A stretch of 6,792 nt of DNA from positions 1 through 6,792 of the forward strand of contig JAPUKM010000142.1 of NCBI GenBank assembly GCA_027295645.1. The letters run 5' to 3'. Positions 1 through 5,538 of the stretch are shown here, piece by piece. This stretch comes from Chloroflexota bacterium. Its GTDB lineage: Bacteria > Chloroflexota > Dehalococcoidia > Lucifugimonadales > JAPUKM01. The notes under the pieces are model-generated. The model was not told where the DNA came from. It ran no database searches and saw nothing but the letters and a program-made list of their open reading frames with translations. The translations under genes were made by a program, and so were the position numbers. Position 1 is the first letter of the stretch. Each line of letters starts with the position of its first letter.

Positions 1-871
1 CCAGGATGTTCTGCGTGGAGCGGTAGTTCTCCTCCAGGCTCACCACCTTGGCGTCCGGGTAGTCCCTCTTGAAGGACAGGATGTTCCTGATATCGGCGTT
101 GCGCCACGAGTAGATCGACTGGTCGGGGTCGCCCACCACACAGATGTTGCGGTACTTGCCGGCCAGAAGCTTGGCGAGTGTGTACTGGACCACGTTGGTG
201 TCCTGGAACTCGTCGACCATGAGGTGCAGGTAGCGGTCCTGGTACTGCCGCAGCACCTCCGGTGTCTGCTCAAAGAGCCGGACGGTCTTCAGCAGCAGGT
301 CATCGAAATCGAGCGCCTTGCTCCGGGAGAGGAGCCCCTGGTACCGCTCATACACCCGCTGCACGATCTCCTCGTAGTAGCTGCCCACCGTTTCCGCGTA
401 CCCTGAAGGGTCCAGGAGGTTGCTCTTCGCCTGGGAGATGGCGCTCAGCACGGCACGGATGGGGTAGCGCTTGGGGTCCAGGTTGGCCTCCTCCATACTC
501 CGCTTCAGGAGATCGAGCTGGTCCTCCTGGTCGTAGATGGCGAAGTCCCGGTCCACCCCTATGGCGCTACCCTCCTTCCGGAGGATGGCCACGCACAGCG
601 CGTGGAAGGTGCTGCAGGTCAACCCCCCTGCTCGTGTGCCCAGCAGCCGGTCCAGCCGCTCCCGCATCTCTCGCGCCGCCTTGTTCGTGAAGGTGACGGC
701 GGCGATGCGGCGGGGGTTCACGCCGGTCACCCGCACCAGGTAGGCGATCCTATGGGTGATGACCCGCGTCTTCCCGCTGCCCGGCCCCGCGATGATCAGC
801 AGCGGGCCCTCGGTGGTCTCCGCGGCCTCCCGCTGGGCCGGGTTCAGCCCCTCCAGAATGTCCGTCTGCAT
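1..871 (-). CDS. pcrA: UvrD/PcrA-family ATP-dependent DNA helicase, N-terminal part (cut by window edge)
   Basis: This is a 3'-5' superfamily 1A DNA helicase of the kind used in nucleotide excision repair, mismatch repair and removal of RecA or stalled polymerases. The 290 visible codons carry the family motifs in order: Q-motif LNPAQ (residues 9-13), Walker A AGPGSGKT (28-35, Lys34), motif Ia TFTNKAA (60-66), motif II VDEFQDT (219-225, Asp220-Glu221), motif III GDPDQSIYSWR (247-257) and the start of motif IV, NYRST (282-286). The protein continues past position 1, so the C-terminal half is not visible; full members are about 650-750 residues. The ATG at 871-869 gives the canonical N-terminus just before the Q-motif. 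It is divergent from the antiporter gene. No Shine-Dalgarno precedes the ATG; see the promoter entry. PcrA is preferred over Rep or UvrD only by general resemblance of the N-terminus. Confidence 0.95.
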   Translation of the reverse strand, partial: MQTDILEGLNPAQREAAETTEGPLLIIAGPGSGKTRVITHRIAYLVRVTGVNPRRIAAVTFTNKAAREMRERLDRLLGTRAGGLTCSTFHALCVAILRKEGSAIGVDRDFAIYDQEDQLDLLKRSMEEANLDPKRYPIRAVLSAISQAKSNLLDPSGYAETVGSYYEEIVQRVYERYQGLLSRSKALDFDDLLLKTVRLFEQTPEVLRQYQDRYLHLMVDEFQDTNVVQYTLAKLLAGKYRNICVVGDPDQSIYSWRNADIRNILSFKRDYPDAKVVSLEENYRSTQNIL

Positions 872-878
872 ACCAAGG

Positions 879-884
879 ATTATA
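879..884 (-). promoter_or_regulatory. Extended -10 promoter of the helicase gene, probably leaderless
   Basis: The minus strand reads TGC-TATAAT, a perfect -10 hexamer with the TGn extension, at 884-879 (TGC at 887-885). The helicase ATG lies only 7 nt further on, so transcription would begin at or next to the A of the ATG. No purine-rich ribosome-binding site fits between them, which is consistent with a leaderless mRNA. No convincing -35 hexamer is visible, as is common for extended -10 promoters. The call rests on the motif alone. Confidence 0.55.
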
Positions 885-976
885 GCAAAGGAACCGCTAT
901 AGCCCATGCTGAAATGGAGCTCTGTGGCGGCGTTCATCGCTCCCTATGGTAAAGTGGGTAGCTATGAGAGTGCCCC

Positions 977-2563
977 GTGCCTGATTTCGTGGCGGTATTC
1001 GCCCTGCTGGCCGCGGTCCTGACCATCACAGCGCTGGTCTCTGGATTTGTGGAGCGAGCACCCGTGTCGTTCCCGCTCATCTTTCTTGGCTTCGGGCTGG
1101 CGCTGGGTGGGGGCGGGTTCAATGTGATTCAGATGGCGCCGGATGACCCCGTTCTTGAGGTGGTGGCGACGCTCACTCTATCGCTGGTGCTGTTTCTGGA
1201 CGCCGTAAAGCTCCAGGTGGATGAACTGGGTAAGCGGTGGCTGGTGCCTGCCCTTATCCTGGGGCCGGGCACCGGCATCATCATCGCCCTGGGAGCGGTA
1301 TCCATTGCGCTGATGTTTGAGTTTGGCTGGGTGGTGGCCTTTATCGGAGGAGCCATCCTGGCATCAACAGACCCGGTCGTGCTCAGAGAGATCGTTCGCG
1401 ACCATCGGCTCCCTCGCTCCGTGCGCCAGGTCCTGAAGCTGGAAGCCGGGATGAACGACATCGTAGTCCTTCCGGTCATCCTGATCCTGATCGAGGTGGC
1501 CTTGGGCCGGTCGGGCGATGTTGCCGGATGGGCCGGGTTCCTGGCCAAGCTCCTACTGCTGGGACCAGCCATAGGGTTTGGTATCGGCGGGGTCGGCTCC
1601 TGGCTCATGGCCAGGGTGGATGCGCGCCTGGGCATACGCCGCGAGTACCAGGCTCTCTATGGGGTTGGCCTGGTTCTTGGGGCGTATGCTGCCGCCACCG
1701 CCGCGGGCGGTGACGGCTTCCTCGCGGCCTTCGCGGCGGGGCTGGGGGTTGTCCTGCTGAACCAGACGCTGTGCGACTGCTTCTTGGAGTACGGCGAGGT
1801 CACCGCGGAGATGGCCATGCTCCTGGCCCTCGTTCTCTTCGGCGCGGTGCTCTCTGATATCCTCGGTACCGCGAACATCGGCGTGGCCCTGCTGCTGGCC
1901 GGCCTGGTCATCTTTGCTATCCGACCGTCGGTGCTTGGGCTGATTCTGGTACGCACGAACATGAGCTGGGAGGCACACGCCTTCATTAGCTGGTTCGGCC
2001 CTCGCGGGCTGAACTCGCTACTCCTGGCGTTGCTGGTGGTTCACGCCGGTGTCGCTGGGTCGGAGCTGCTCCTGGCGACCGTAGGCGTCGTGGTGCTCGC
2101 CTCCGTTGCCATCCACGGGGGTATGGCCACGCCCGTCGGCGGCTGGTACGGACGAAGGGCGGCCAGGGAGACGCTGGCCGAGGAGCGAGAGAGCACCGCG
2201 GCGGGCCTGTTCGGTCACCATGAAGACGAGGTGCAACGTATTACACCGGAGGAGCTGAACAGGCTCCTGAACGGACAGAATCCACCGATCATCCTGGACG
2301 TGCGGTCCCGCTCCAGCTACAAGCACGACCAGGCTCAGATCCCCGGGAGCGTGCGGGTGCCCCCCGACCTCATCAACGAGTGGACGCCTTCGGACAACGA
2401 GACGGGGCTCGTCGTTGCCTACTGCACCTGACTGGACGAAGCGACCAGCGTCCGTGCGGCGCAGCAGCTTCAAGGCCGGGGTATAGAGGCGGTCGCTCTC
2501 ACGGGTGGCTTCAACGCCTGGCGAGCGCTGTTCCCGGTGGAGCCCACCACGATGACGGTCTGA
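977..2563 (+). CDS. CPA1-type Na+(K+)/H+ antiporter fused to C-terminal rhodanese domain, with in-frame TGA (candidate selenoprotein)
   Basis: This is an inner-membrane cation/proton antiporter with a cytoplasmic rhodanese tail; with the internal TGA read through it has 528 residues. The transport domain (about 1-395) has roughly 12 hydrophobic helices and the CPA1 signatures: unwound-helix motif STDP (130-133, Asp132), the Asn160-Asp161 pair after LEAGM, and FGPRG (340-344, Arg343). A charged linker (395-420) leads to a rhodanese domain (about 421-525) with ILDVRS (439-444), IPGSVRVP (455-462), active-site YCT (482-484, presumed catalytic Cys483), TGA at codon 485, then LDEATSVR and LTGGFNAW (508-515), ending at TGA 2561-2563. 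Homologous rhodanese loops usually read YCxCPNEATS, so the TGA sits on the second Cys. GTG 977 is the first usable start: an in-frame TGA lies at 965-967, and GAGAG precedes the start by 6 nt. If TGA is a stop, a 484-residue protein with a broken rhodanese domain results. Ion specificity cannot be read from sequence. Confidence 0.8.
2429..2431 (+). other. In-frame TGA, candidate selenocysteine codon
   Basis: Codon 485 of the antiporter-rhodanese gene is TGA. It follows TAC-TGC-ACC (Tyr-Cys-Thr) and precedes CTG-GAC-GAA-GCG-ACC-AGC (Leu-Asp-Glu-Ala-Thr-Ser). Rhodanese domains of this type carry Cys at this position (CxC followed by Pro-Asn/Asp-Glu-Ala-Thr-Ser), and replacement of a conserved redox Cys by TGA is the usual signature of selenocysteine. 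The frame after it stays open and conserved for 43 codons with no frameshift. Alternatives are a nonsense mutation, a sequencing error, or ordinary termination or readthrough. The base change itself is seen; Sec decoding is inferred. Confidence 0.6.
2438..2471 (+). promoter_or_regulatory. Candidate bacterial SECIS-like stem-loop just downstream of the TGA
   Basis: Folded by eye, the mRNA pairs GAAGC (2438-2442) with GCTTC (2467-2471) as a perfect 5-bp lower helix. An internal loop of 5 and 4 nt follows, then GCGTC (2448-2452) pairs with GGCGC (2458-2462; one G-U), closing a 5-nt apical loop CGTGC (2453-2457). The apical loop begins 22 nt after the TGA and has G as its second base. As I recall the published consensus, bacterial SECIS elements lie within the coding sequence, with the apical loop some 16-37 nt after UGA and a G in its first two positions. 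A competing hairpin GGACG/CGTCC (2434-2438 with 2449-2453) is possible. GC-rich sequence forms hairpins easily, so this is supportive but not decisive. Confidence 0.45.
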
Positions 2564-2572
2564 GACGGGCGC

Positions 2573-2914
2573 TCACCGTGCCACTACGTATCCGATACTC
2601 GTTTTCACCCAATGCCGTAGGGTTTTCACATCATCCACCATGGTTTTTGGTAAAACAACATAGTCTTTCTTGATGGGCCCCTTGGGAAAATACCGAAGTG
2701 GGTTTGCGCCTCTCTGTTCCATCAAGACAATTCTTGATTCTTCAGGCAGTTTTATCGCGAAGCCAGCAGGGGTCAATGTTATGCAGATCTTTCCGTCCGC
2801 GTAAACGGCGGCGCCACTAAAGAAATGTTTGACCTCCAGTGTAATACTCTCAAGTACGGGAGGGGCTGCTCGCTTCATTAATTCAGACAACGTTTCCAGA
2901 TGCTCTTTCGTCAC
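2573..2914 (-). CDS. TfoX/Sxy N-terminal domain-like small protein
   Basis: This is a 113-residue soluble protein resembling the stand-alone TfoX N-terminal domain family. The recognisable core is FFSGAAVYADGKI (about 31-43), corresponding to the family's MFGG-G-Y-DG motif. It is followed by GFAIKLPEESR (about 51-61), GANPLRYFPKG (about 69-79) and the DYVVLPKTMVDD...LRHW segment (about 83-102). The start is GTG at 2914-2912; the in-frame stop TAA at 2950-2948 limits upstream choices and no strong ribosome-binding site is visible. The domain is named after the competence regulator Sxy/TfoX, but single-domain members have no firm function. It lies 36 nt downstream of speE on the same strand and could share its transcript, and it converges on the antiporter gene with a 9-nt gap. 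Composition is unlike its neighbours: 25/60 and 27/60 G+C at 2641-2700 and 2701-2760, against 45/60 at 3061-3120. This suggests recent acquisition. Confidence 0.75.
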   Translation of the reverse strand: MTKEHLETLSELMKRAAPPVLESITLEVKHFFSGAAVYADGKICITLTPAGFAIKLPEESRIVLMEQRGANPLRYFPKGPIKKDYVVLPKTMVDDVKTLRHWVKTSIGYVVAR

Positions 2915-2950
2915 TGTTCTTGCTCGTGATAGTTTCAGGCAGCCATATTA

Positions 2951-3868
2951 TTAGACCGCGTACAGCGGATTGCCCCTGGTGATCAGCCGTTCCTCCGTGC
3001 GGAGGCCCTCCCGGACGTACTTGGGAAGGTGGAACAGCCCTTGGTGGGTGATCCCGTCGTAGTAGCGCAGCGGGCGCGACAGCCTGGCCGCCAGCCGCGC
3101 GTCCACCTCCTGGGACGACAGAGCATCCGGCACCGGCCCCGTGGACGCGATGACGAACCCCCAGGGGCTGCCAAAGGACGGGACATAGCATCGGTAGGGA
3201 GACACCGCGGGGAATACGTTGACCATGGTGTTGTGGACCGCCGTAAACGTCTCCTGATAGTTGAGCGGCCCGCACGGCCCCGCCTGCACGACCATGAGTC
3301 CACCGGGGTTCAGCCGCGTTTGTGCCAGGCTATAGAACTCCTGCGTGAACAGCAGGTACGCCGGGCCAGCCTCCAGCGGGTCGGGAATGTCCATGACCAG
3401 CAGGTCGAACCTCTCCTCCGTGGCCTCCAGATACTTCCAGGCATCGGCGTAGACCAGCTCCAGGCGGGGGTCCTGCAAAGCGCCCTGGTGATGGTTCGGG
3501 AGGTACTCCTGGCACAGCTCCACCACCTCTTGGTCCAGGTCCACCATCACCACCCGCTCAACGGTACCGTGAGAGAGCACCTCGCGTGCCGTTGCCCCCT
3601 CGCCGCCGCCGGCTATAAAGACGGATCGGGGCTCCTCCAGGGCCGTCAGCGCGGGCTGGACAAGCGTCTCGTGGTAGACGAACTCATCGGCCTCCGACGA
3701 CTGGGTCCGGCCATCCAGGACCAGGCACCTGCCGAAGGGGGTCGTCTCGATGATCTCCACCCGCTGATAGCGGGTCTTACCGGAGTAGAGGACATCCTTC
3801 AGGTGTGAGGCCAGGAACAGCTCCGGCGTGATGTACTCGTAGTACCACTTGGTGGGTTGATCCTGCAT
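2951..3868 (-). CDS. speE: Aminopropyltransferase (spermidine/thermospermine synthase family, ACL5-like)
   Basis: This cytoplasmic enzyme transfers the aminopropyl group of decarboxylated AdoMet to a polyamine or agmatine, releasing methylthioadenosine. From the ATG it has 305 residues: an N-terminal beta domain with LDGRTQSSEADEFVYHE (about 51-67), then a Rossmann fold with GGGEG (87-91), acidic VDLD (109-112), YADA (140-143, Asp142), and MDIPDP (159-164) carrying the catalytic-type Asp160/Asp163. The segments VVQAGPCGP and YVPSFGSPWGF (228-238) match plant ACL5 thermospermine synthase (QAGPAG, HVPSFADTWGW) and the related Thermus enzyme better than classical SpeE. The product could therefore be thermospermine, or aminopropylagmatine in a Thermus-like route. 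The ATG at 3868-3866 is preferred because GTGGGG lies 6 nt upstream. An in-frame GTG at 3880-3878, abutting the speD stop, would add MGNP. It is translationally linked to speD. Confidence 0.92.
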   Translation of the reverse strand: MQDQPTKWYYEYITPELFLASHLKDVLYSGKTRYQRVEIIETTPFGRCLVLDGRTQSSEADEFVYHETLVQPALTALEEPRSVFIAGGGEGATAREVLSHGTVERVVMVDLDQEVVELCQEYLPNHHQGALQDPRLELVYADAWKYLEATEERFDLLVMDIPDPLEAGPAYLLFTQEFYSLAQTRLNPGGLMVVQAGPCGPLNYQETFTAVHNTMVNVFPAVSPYRCYVPSFGSPWGFVIASTGPVPDALSSQEVDARLAARLSRPLRYYDGITHQGLFHLPKYVREGLRTEERLITRGNPLYAV

Positions 3869-3880
3869 AGGATTCCCCAC

Positions 3881-4261
3881 TCACGACGATGCCTGAGGCA
3901 CCTCTATCGAGTCGGGGAGCGCACCCCGTTTTACGATGGTCTGAGAGGGCGACTGGGAGCGGAACCCCTCGATCAGGAGTCCCGCGGCCTTTTCGGGGTC
4001 GAACCCTTCGCCACAGGTGAACACGTCCACGGCCGCATAGCCATATTCCGGCCATGTGTGGATACAGATGTGAGACTCGGCTATGGCGAGGACGCCGGTG
4101 ACACCGTGGGGGCTGAACTTGTGGAAAGACTCTCCGATAATGGTAGCCCCGACCGCATGGGCCGCCCTGGTCAGCGTGGACCTTACGTAGGAGAGGTCGT
4201 TAAGAAGATCGCGGTCGCAGTGGTTAAGTTCTAAAAGAAGTTGAGTACCAAGCGCATTCAA
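3881..4261 (-). CDS. speD: S-adenosylmethionine decarboxylase proenzyme, prokaryotic class 1B
   Basis: This pyruvoyl enzyme decarboxylates AdoMet to give the aminopropyl donor for the adjacent SpeE-like enzyme. The 126-residue length is typical of the short Thermotoga/Bacillus type. The self-cleavage site is Glu62-Ser63 in AESHICIHTWPEYGYAAVD; Ser63 becomes the pyruvoyl group. His68 and Cys83 (FTCGE) occupy the same positions as the processing and catalytic residues of the Thermotoga maritima enzyme. The N-terminus MNALGTQLLLELNHCDRDLL aligns with the family start. The start codon must be TTG at 4261-4259: an in-frame TGA lies directly upstream, and the nearby ATG (4257-4255) is out of frame. 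A G-run about 9 nt upstream may serve as ribosome-binding site. Its TGA stop is followed at once by a GTG and, 12 nt on, by the ATG of speE, so the two are co-translated. The weak TTG start may keep SpeD levels low. Confidence 0.96.
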   Translation of the reverse strand: MNALGTQLLLELNHCDRDLLNDLSYVRSTLTRAAHAVGATIIGESFHKFSPHGVTGVLAIAESHICIHTWPEYGYAAVDVFTCGEGFDPEKAAGLLIEGFRSQSPSQTIVKRGALPDSIEVPQASS

Positions 4262-4297
4262 TCACCCGCCCCCCGTAACGAACTCAGACAAACGAGT

Positions 4298-4325
4298 ATT
4301 TTACACTACTTTACTCAGATTGCAA
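4298..4325 (-). promoter_or_regulatory. Sigma70-like promoter of the speD-speE operon
   Basis: On the minus strand TTGCAA (4325-4320) and TAAAAT (4303-4298) are separated by 16 nt, close to the TTGACA-17-TATAAT consensus. They lie in a short AT-rich patch within GC-rich surroundings. Transcription would start near 4291, giving an untranslated leader of about 30 nt before the speD TTG. Confidence 0.55.
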
Positions 4326-4370
4326 TATGCTTCGCAAAAGTGTCTGCGCCGCCCCACCCGGTAGCCCACC

Positions 4371-4414
4371 CTGTCAGGCAGGCGTCAGCCTCCCGTCAGC
4401 GATTCGTCAGGCAG
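4371..4414 (+). repeat. Four 11-nt direct repeats (nnGTCAG + 4 nt), Pho-box-like operator
   Basis: GTCAG occurs at 4373, 4384, 4395 and 4406, an exact 11-nt period. The four 7-mers are CTGTCAG, GCGTCAG, CCGTCAG and TCGTCAG, each followed by a 4-nt spacer (GCAG, CCTC, CGAT, GCAG). A 7-bp element repeated every 11 bp, one helical turn, is the geometry of PhoB/OmpR-family operators; the E. coli Pho box half-site is CTGTCAT. The array lies about 46-85 bp upstream of the predicted speD -35 on the opposite strand sense. Both the array and its spacing are directly seen; regulator identity and target are inferred. Confidence 0.55.
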
Positions 4415-4530
4415 CGCCGCCGCAACCCGTTTACGATGATGGTGCTGGGTATCCACGGAACACCCGGCAACACGCCACCGGATTCCCCTCCCAACGGTGG
4501 CGGGCGAGGCGGGAGCACGTCGCGCCGACA

Positions 4531-4562
4531 GAGACACCCCGATTGGCTCATCGGGGTGTCTC
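4531..4562 (-). terminator. Perfect 13-bp inverted repeat, probable terminator of the SDR operon
   Basis: GAGACACCCCGAT (4531-4543) and ATCGGGGTGTCTC (4550-4562) are exact reverse complements separated by the 6-nt loop TGGCTC. The hairpin begins 25 nt after the tandem stop codons (TAG at 4590-4588, TAG at 4587-4585) of the downstream SDR gene. Neither side has a T-run, so it would be a U-less terminator or an mRNA-stabilising 3' hairpin. Because it is symmetric, it could equally end a plus-strand transcript. Confidence 0.6.
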
Positions 4563-4587
4563 GCTTCTGGCCGCTGTCCCGACGCTA

Positions 4588-5538
4588 CTAGCCAGCCGCG
4601 GGCTTCTGCTCCGGCGGGGGCGCCGCCGGGGCCGGATTCGTCAGCCCCTGCGTCAGCGAGCTGGGCATCAGCGGCTCAAGCTCGTCCAGCGTCCACCGCC
4701 CGCTCTTGTGGATGGCCCTGATGACGTGTCGCGGCGAGTACAGGCTCATCGGCAGCCCCGCCGTATCGATGATCTGTCCGGTGATGTTCCCCGCAGCCTC
4801 CGTGCACAGGTAGACGCACTTCGGGGCGTTCCGCTCCGGGTTCAGAGGGTTCTCTATCGAGCGGCCCGTGTCTGCCCGGTTTCCCGCTATGCCCAGCTGC
4901 TCCCGGATCGCAGACGCCGCTTCGGGGATCGCCGCGGTCATGCGGGTCTCGCCGGCGGGAAAGGCGGCGTTGACCGTAATGCCGTAGGGGGACAGCTCCT
5001 CGGCCATGCACCGGGCCAGGCCCACCATGCCCATCTTTGCCGCGGCGTAGTTGGCCTGGCCGGAGTTGCCCAGCGCCGATATCGACGAGAACAGCAGTAT
5101 CCTGCCGTACCGCTGCCGGATCATATGGGGCACGGTCTGGCGGACCAGGTTGAACGCCCCGTACAGGTGCACCTGGAGCACCCCGTCCCACTCCTCCTCG
5201 CCCATGTTGAACACCATCCGGTCGCGCAGTATCCCCGCCAGGTGGCAGATAATGTCCAGGCGACCGTATGTATCGATGGCCGTCTGCACGATCCGCCCCG
5301 CGCTCTCGAACTCCGCGACGCTGTCGTAGCTGGCGACCGCCGTCCCGCCCTCCTTGGTGATCGACGCCACCGTGGTGTCTGCCGGCCCCGACGACGTCCC
5401 CGTACCGTCCAGCGCGCCGCCTAGGTCGTTCACCACCACCGACGCACCCTCCCGCGCCAGCCACGTCGACACGCCGTGGCCGATGCCGCCGCCACCCCCC
5501 GTCACGATGGCCACGCGACCCTCCAGCCGGTTACCCAT
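4588..5538 (-). CDS. SDR family NAD(P)-dependent oxidoreductase (17beta-HSD4-like), downstream paralogue
   Basis: This is a classical short-chain dehydrogenase of 316 residues, longer than the usual 250. The Rossmann motif TGGGGGIG spans 13-20, NDLGG (37-41) places Asp38 after beta-2, suggesting NAD preference, and HLAG (99-102) stands for NNAG. Catalytic Ser151/152, Tyr164 and Lys168 lie in SSISALGNSGQANYAAAKMG. The active-site Asn is replaced by His124 (VHLYGAF), as in the related 17beta-HSD4/MFE-2 dehydrogenase domain, which acts on 3-hydroxyacyl-CoA. A hydroxyacyl-CoA or hydroxysteroid-like substrate is thus possible but not shown. A C-terminal extension (263-316) contains LYSPRHVIRAIHKSG, TLDELEPLMP and a Pro/Ala-rich tail. 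The ATG at 5538 has an excellent GGGAGG 5 nt upstream (5544-5549) and overlaps the upstream SDR stop by 8 nt, so the two are translationally coupled. Two TAG stops in a row end the gene. Confidence 0.93.
   Translation of the reverse strand: MGNRLEGRVAIVTGGGGGIGHGVSTWLAREGASVVVNDLGGALDGTGTSSGPADTTVASITKEGGTAVASYDSVAEFESAGRIVQTAIDTYGRLDIICHLAGILRDRMVFNMGEEEWDGVLQVHLYGAFNLVRQTVPHMIRQRYGRILLFSSISALGNSGQANYAAAKMGMVGLARCMAEELSPYGITVNAAFPAGETRMTAAIPEAASAIREQLGIAGNRADTGRSIENPLNPERNAPKCVYLCTEAAGNITGQIIDTAGLPMSLYSPRHVIRAIHKSGRWTLDELEPLMPSSLTQGLTNPAPAAPPPEQKPAAG

Noticed and set aside
964..984. Six-codon ATG frame (ATG AGA GTG ... TGA) overlapping the antiporter start, a possible leader peptide
   Set aside because: Too short to support, with no attenuator-like structure or regulatory codons; probably chance.
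977..2431. Antiporter gene as a simple pseudogene or a gene ending at 2431
   Set aside because: The downstream frame keeps conserved rhodanese residues to a proper stop with no other lesion, which favours recoding over decay. A single nonsense mutation or base error cannot be excluded from sequence alone.
2536..2579. Short inverted repeats (GGTGG/CCACC and ACGGT/ACCGT) at the antiporter/TfoX convergence as a bidirectional terminator
   Set aside because: Stems are only 5 bp, one lies wholly in coding sequence and neither has a T-run; too weak to call.
3029..3808. Long plus-strand open frame (259 codons) opposite speE
   Set aside because: It is the antisense shadow of a well-supported aminopropyltransferase and has no family motif.
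4241..4591. 116-codon plus-strand open frame across the speD-SDR gap
   Set aside because: It runs through the speD 5' end, promoter, direct repeats and hairpin; composition is Arg/Pro-rich with no recognisable fold or good ribosome-binding site. It is explained by high GC.
4634..4656. Further GTCAG copies (4640 and 4652) near the end of the downstream SDR gene
   Set aside because: They are 12 nt apart, lie inside coding sequence for the Pro/Ala/Thr-rich tail, and do not continue the 11-nt period.
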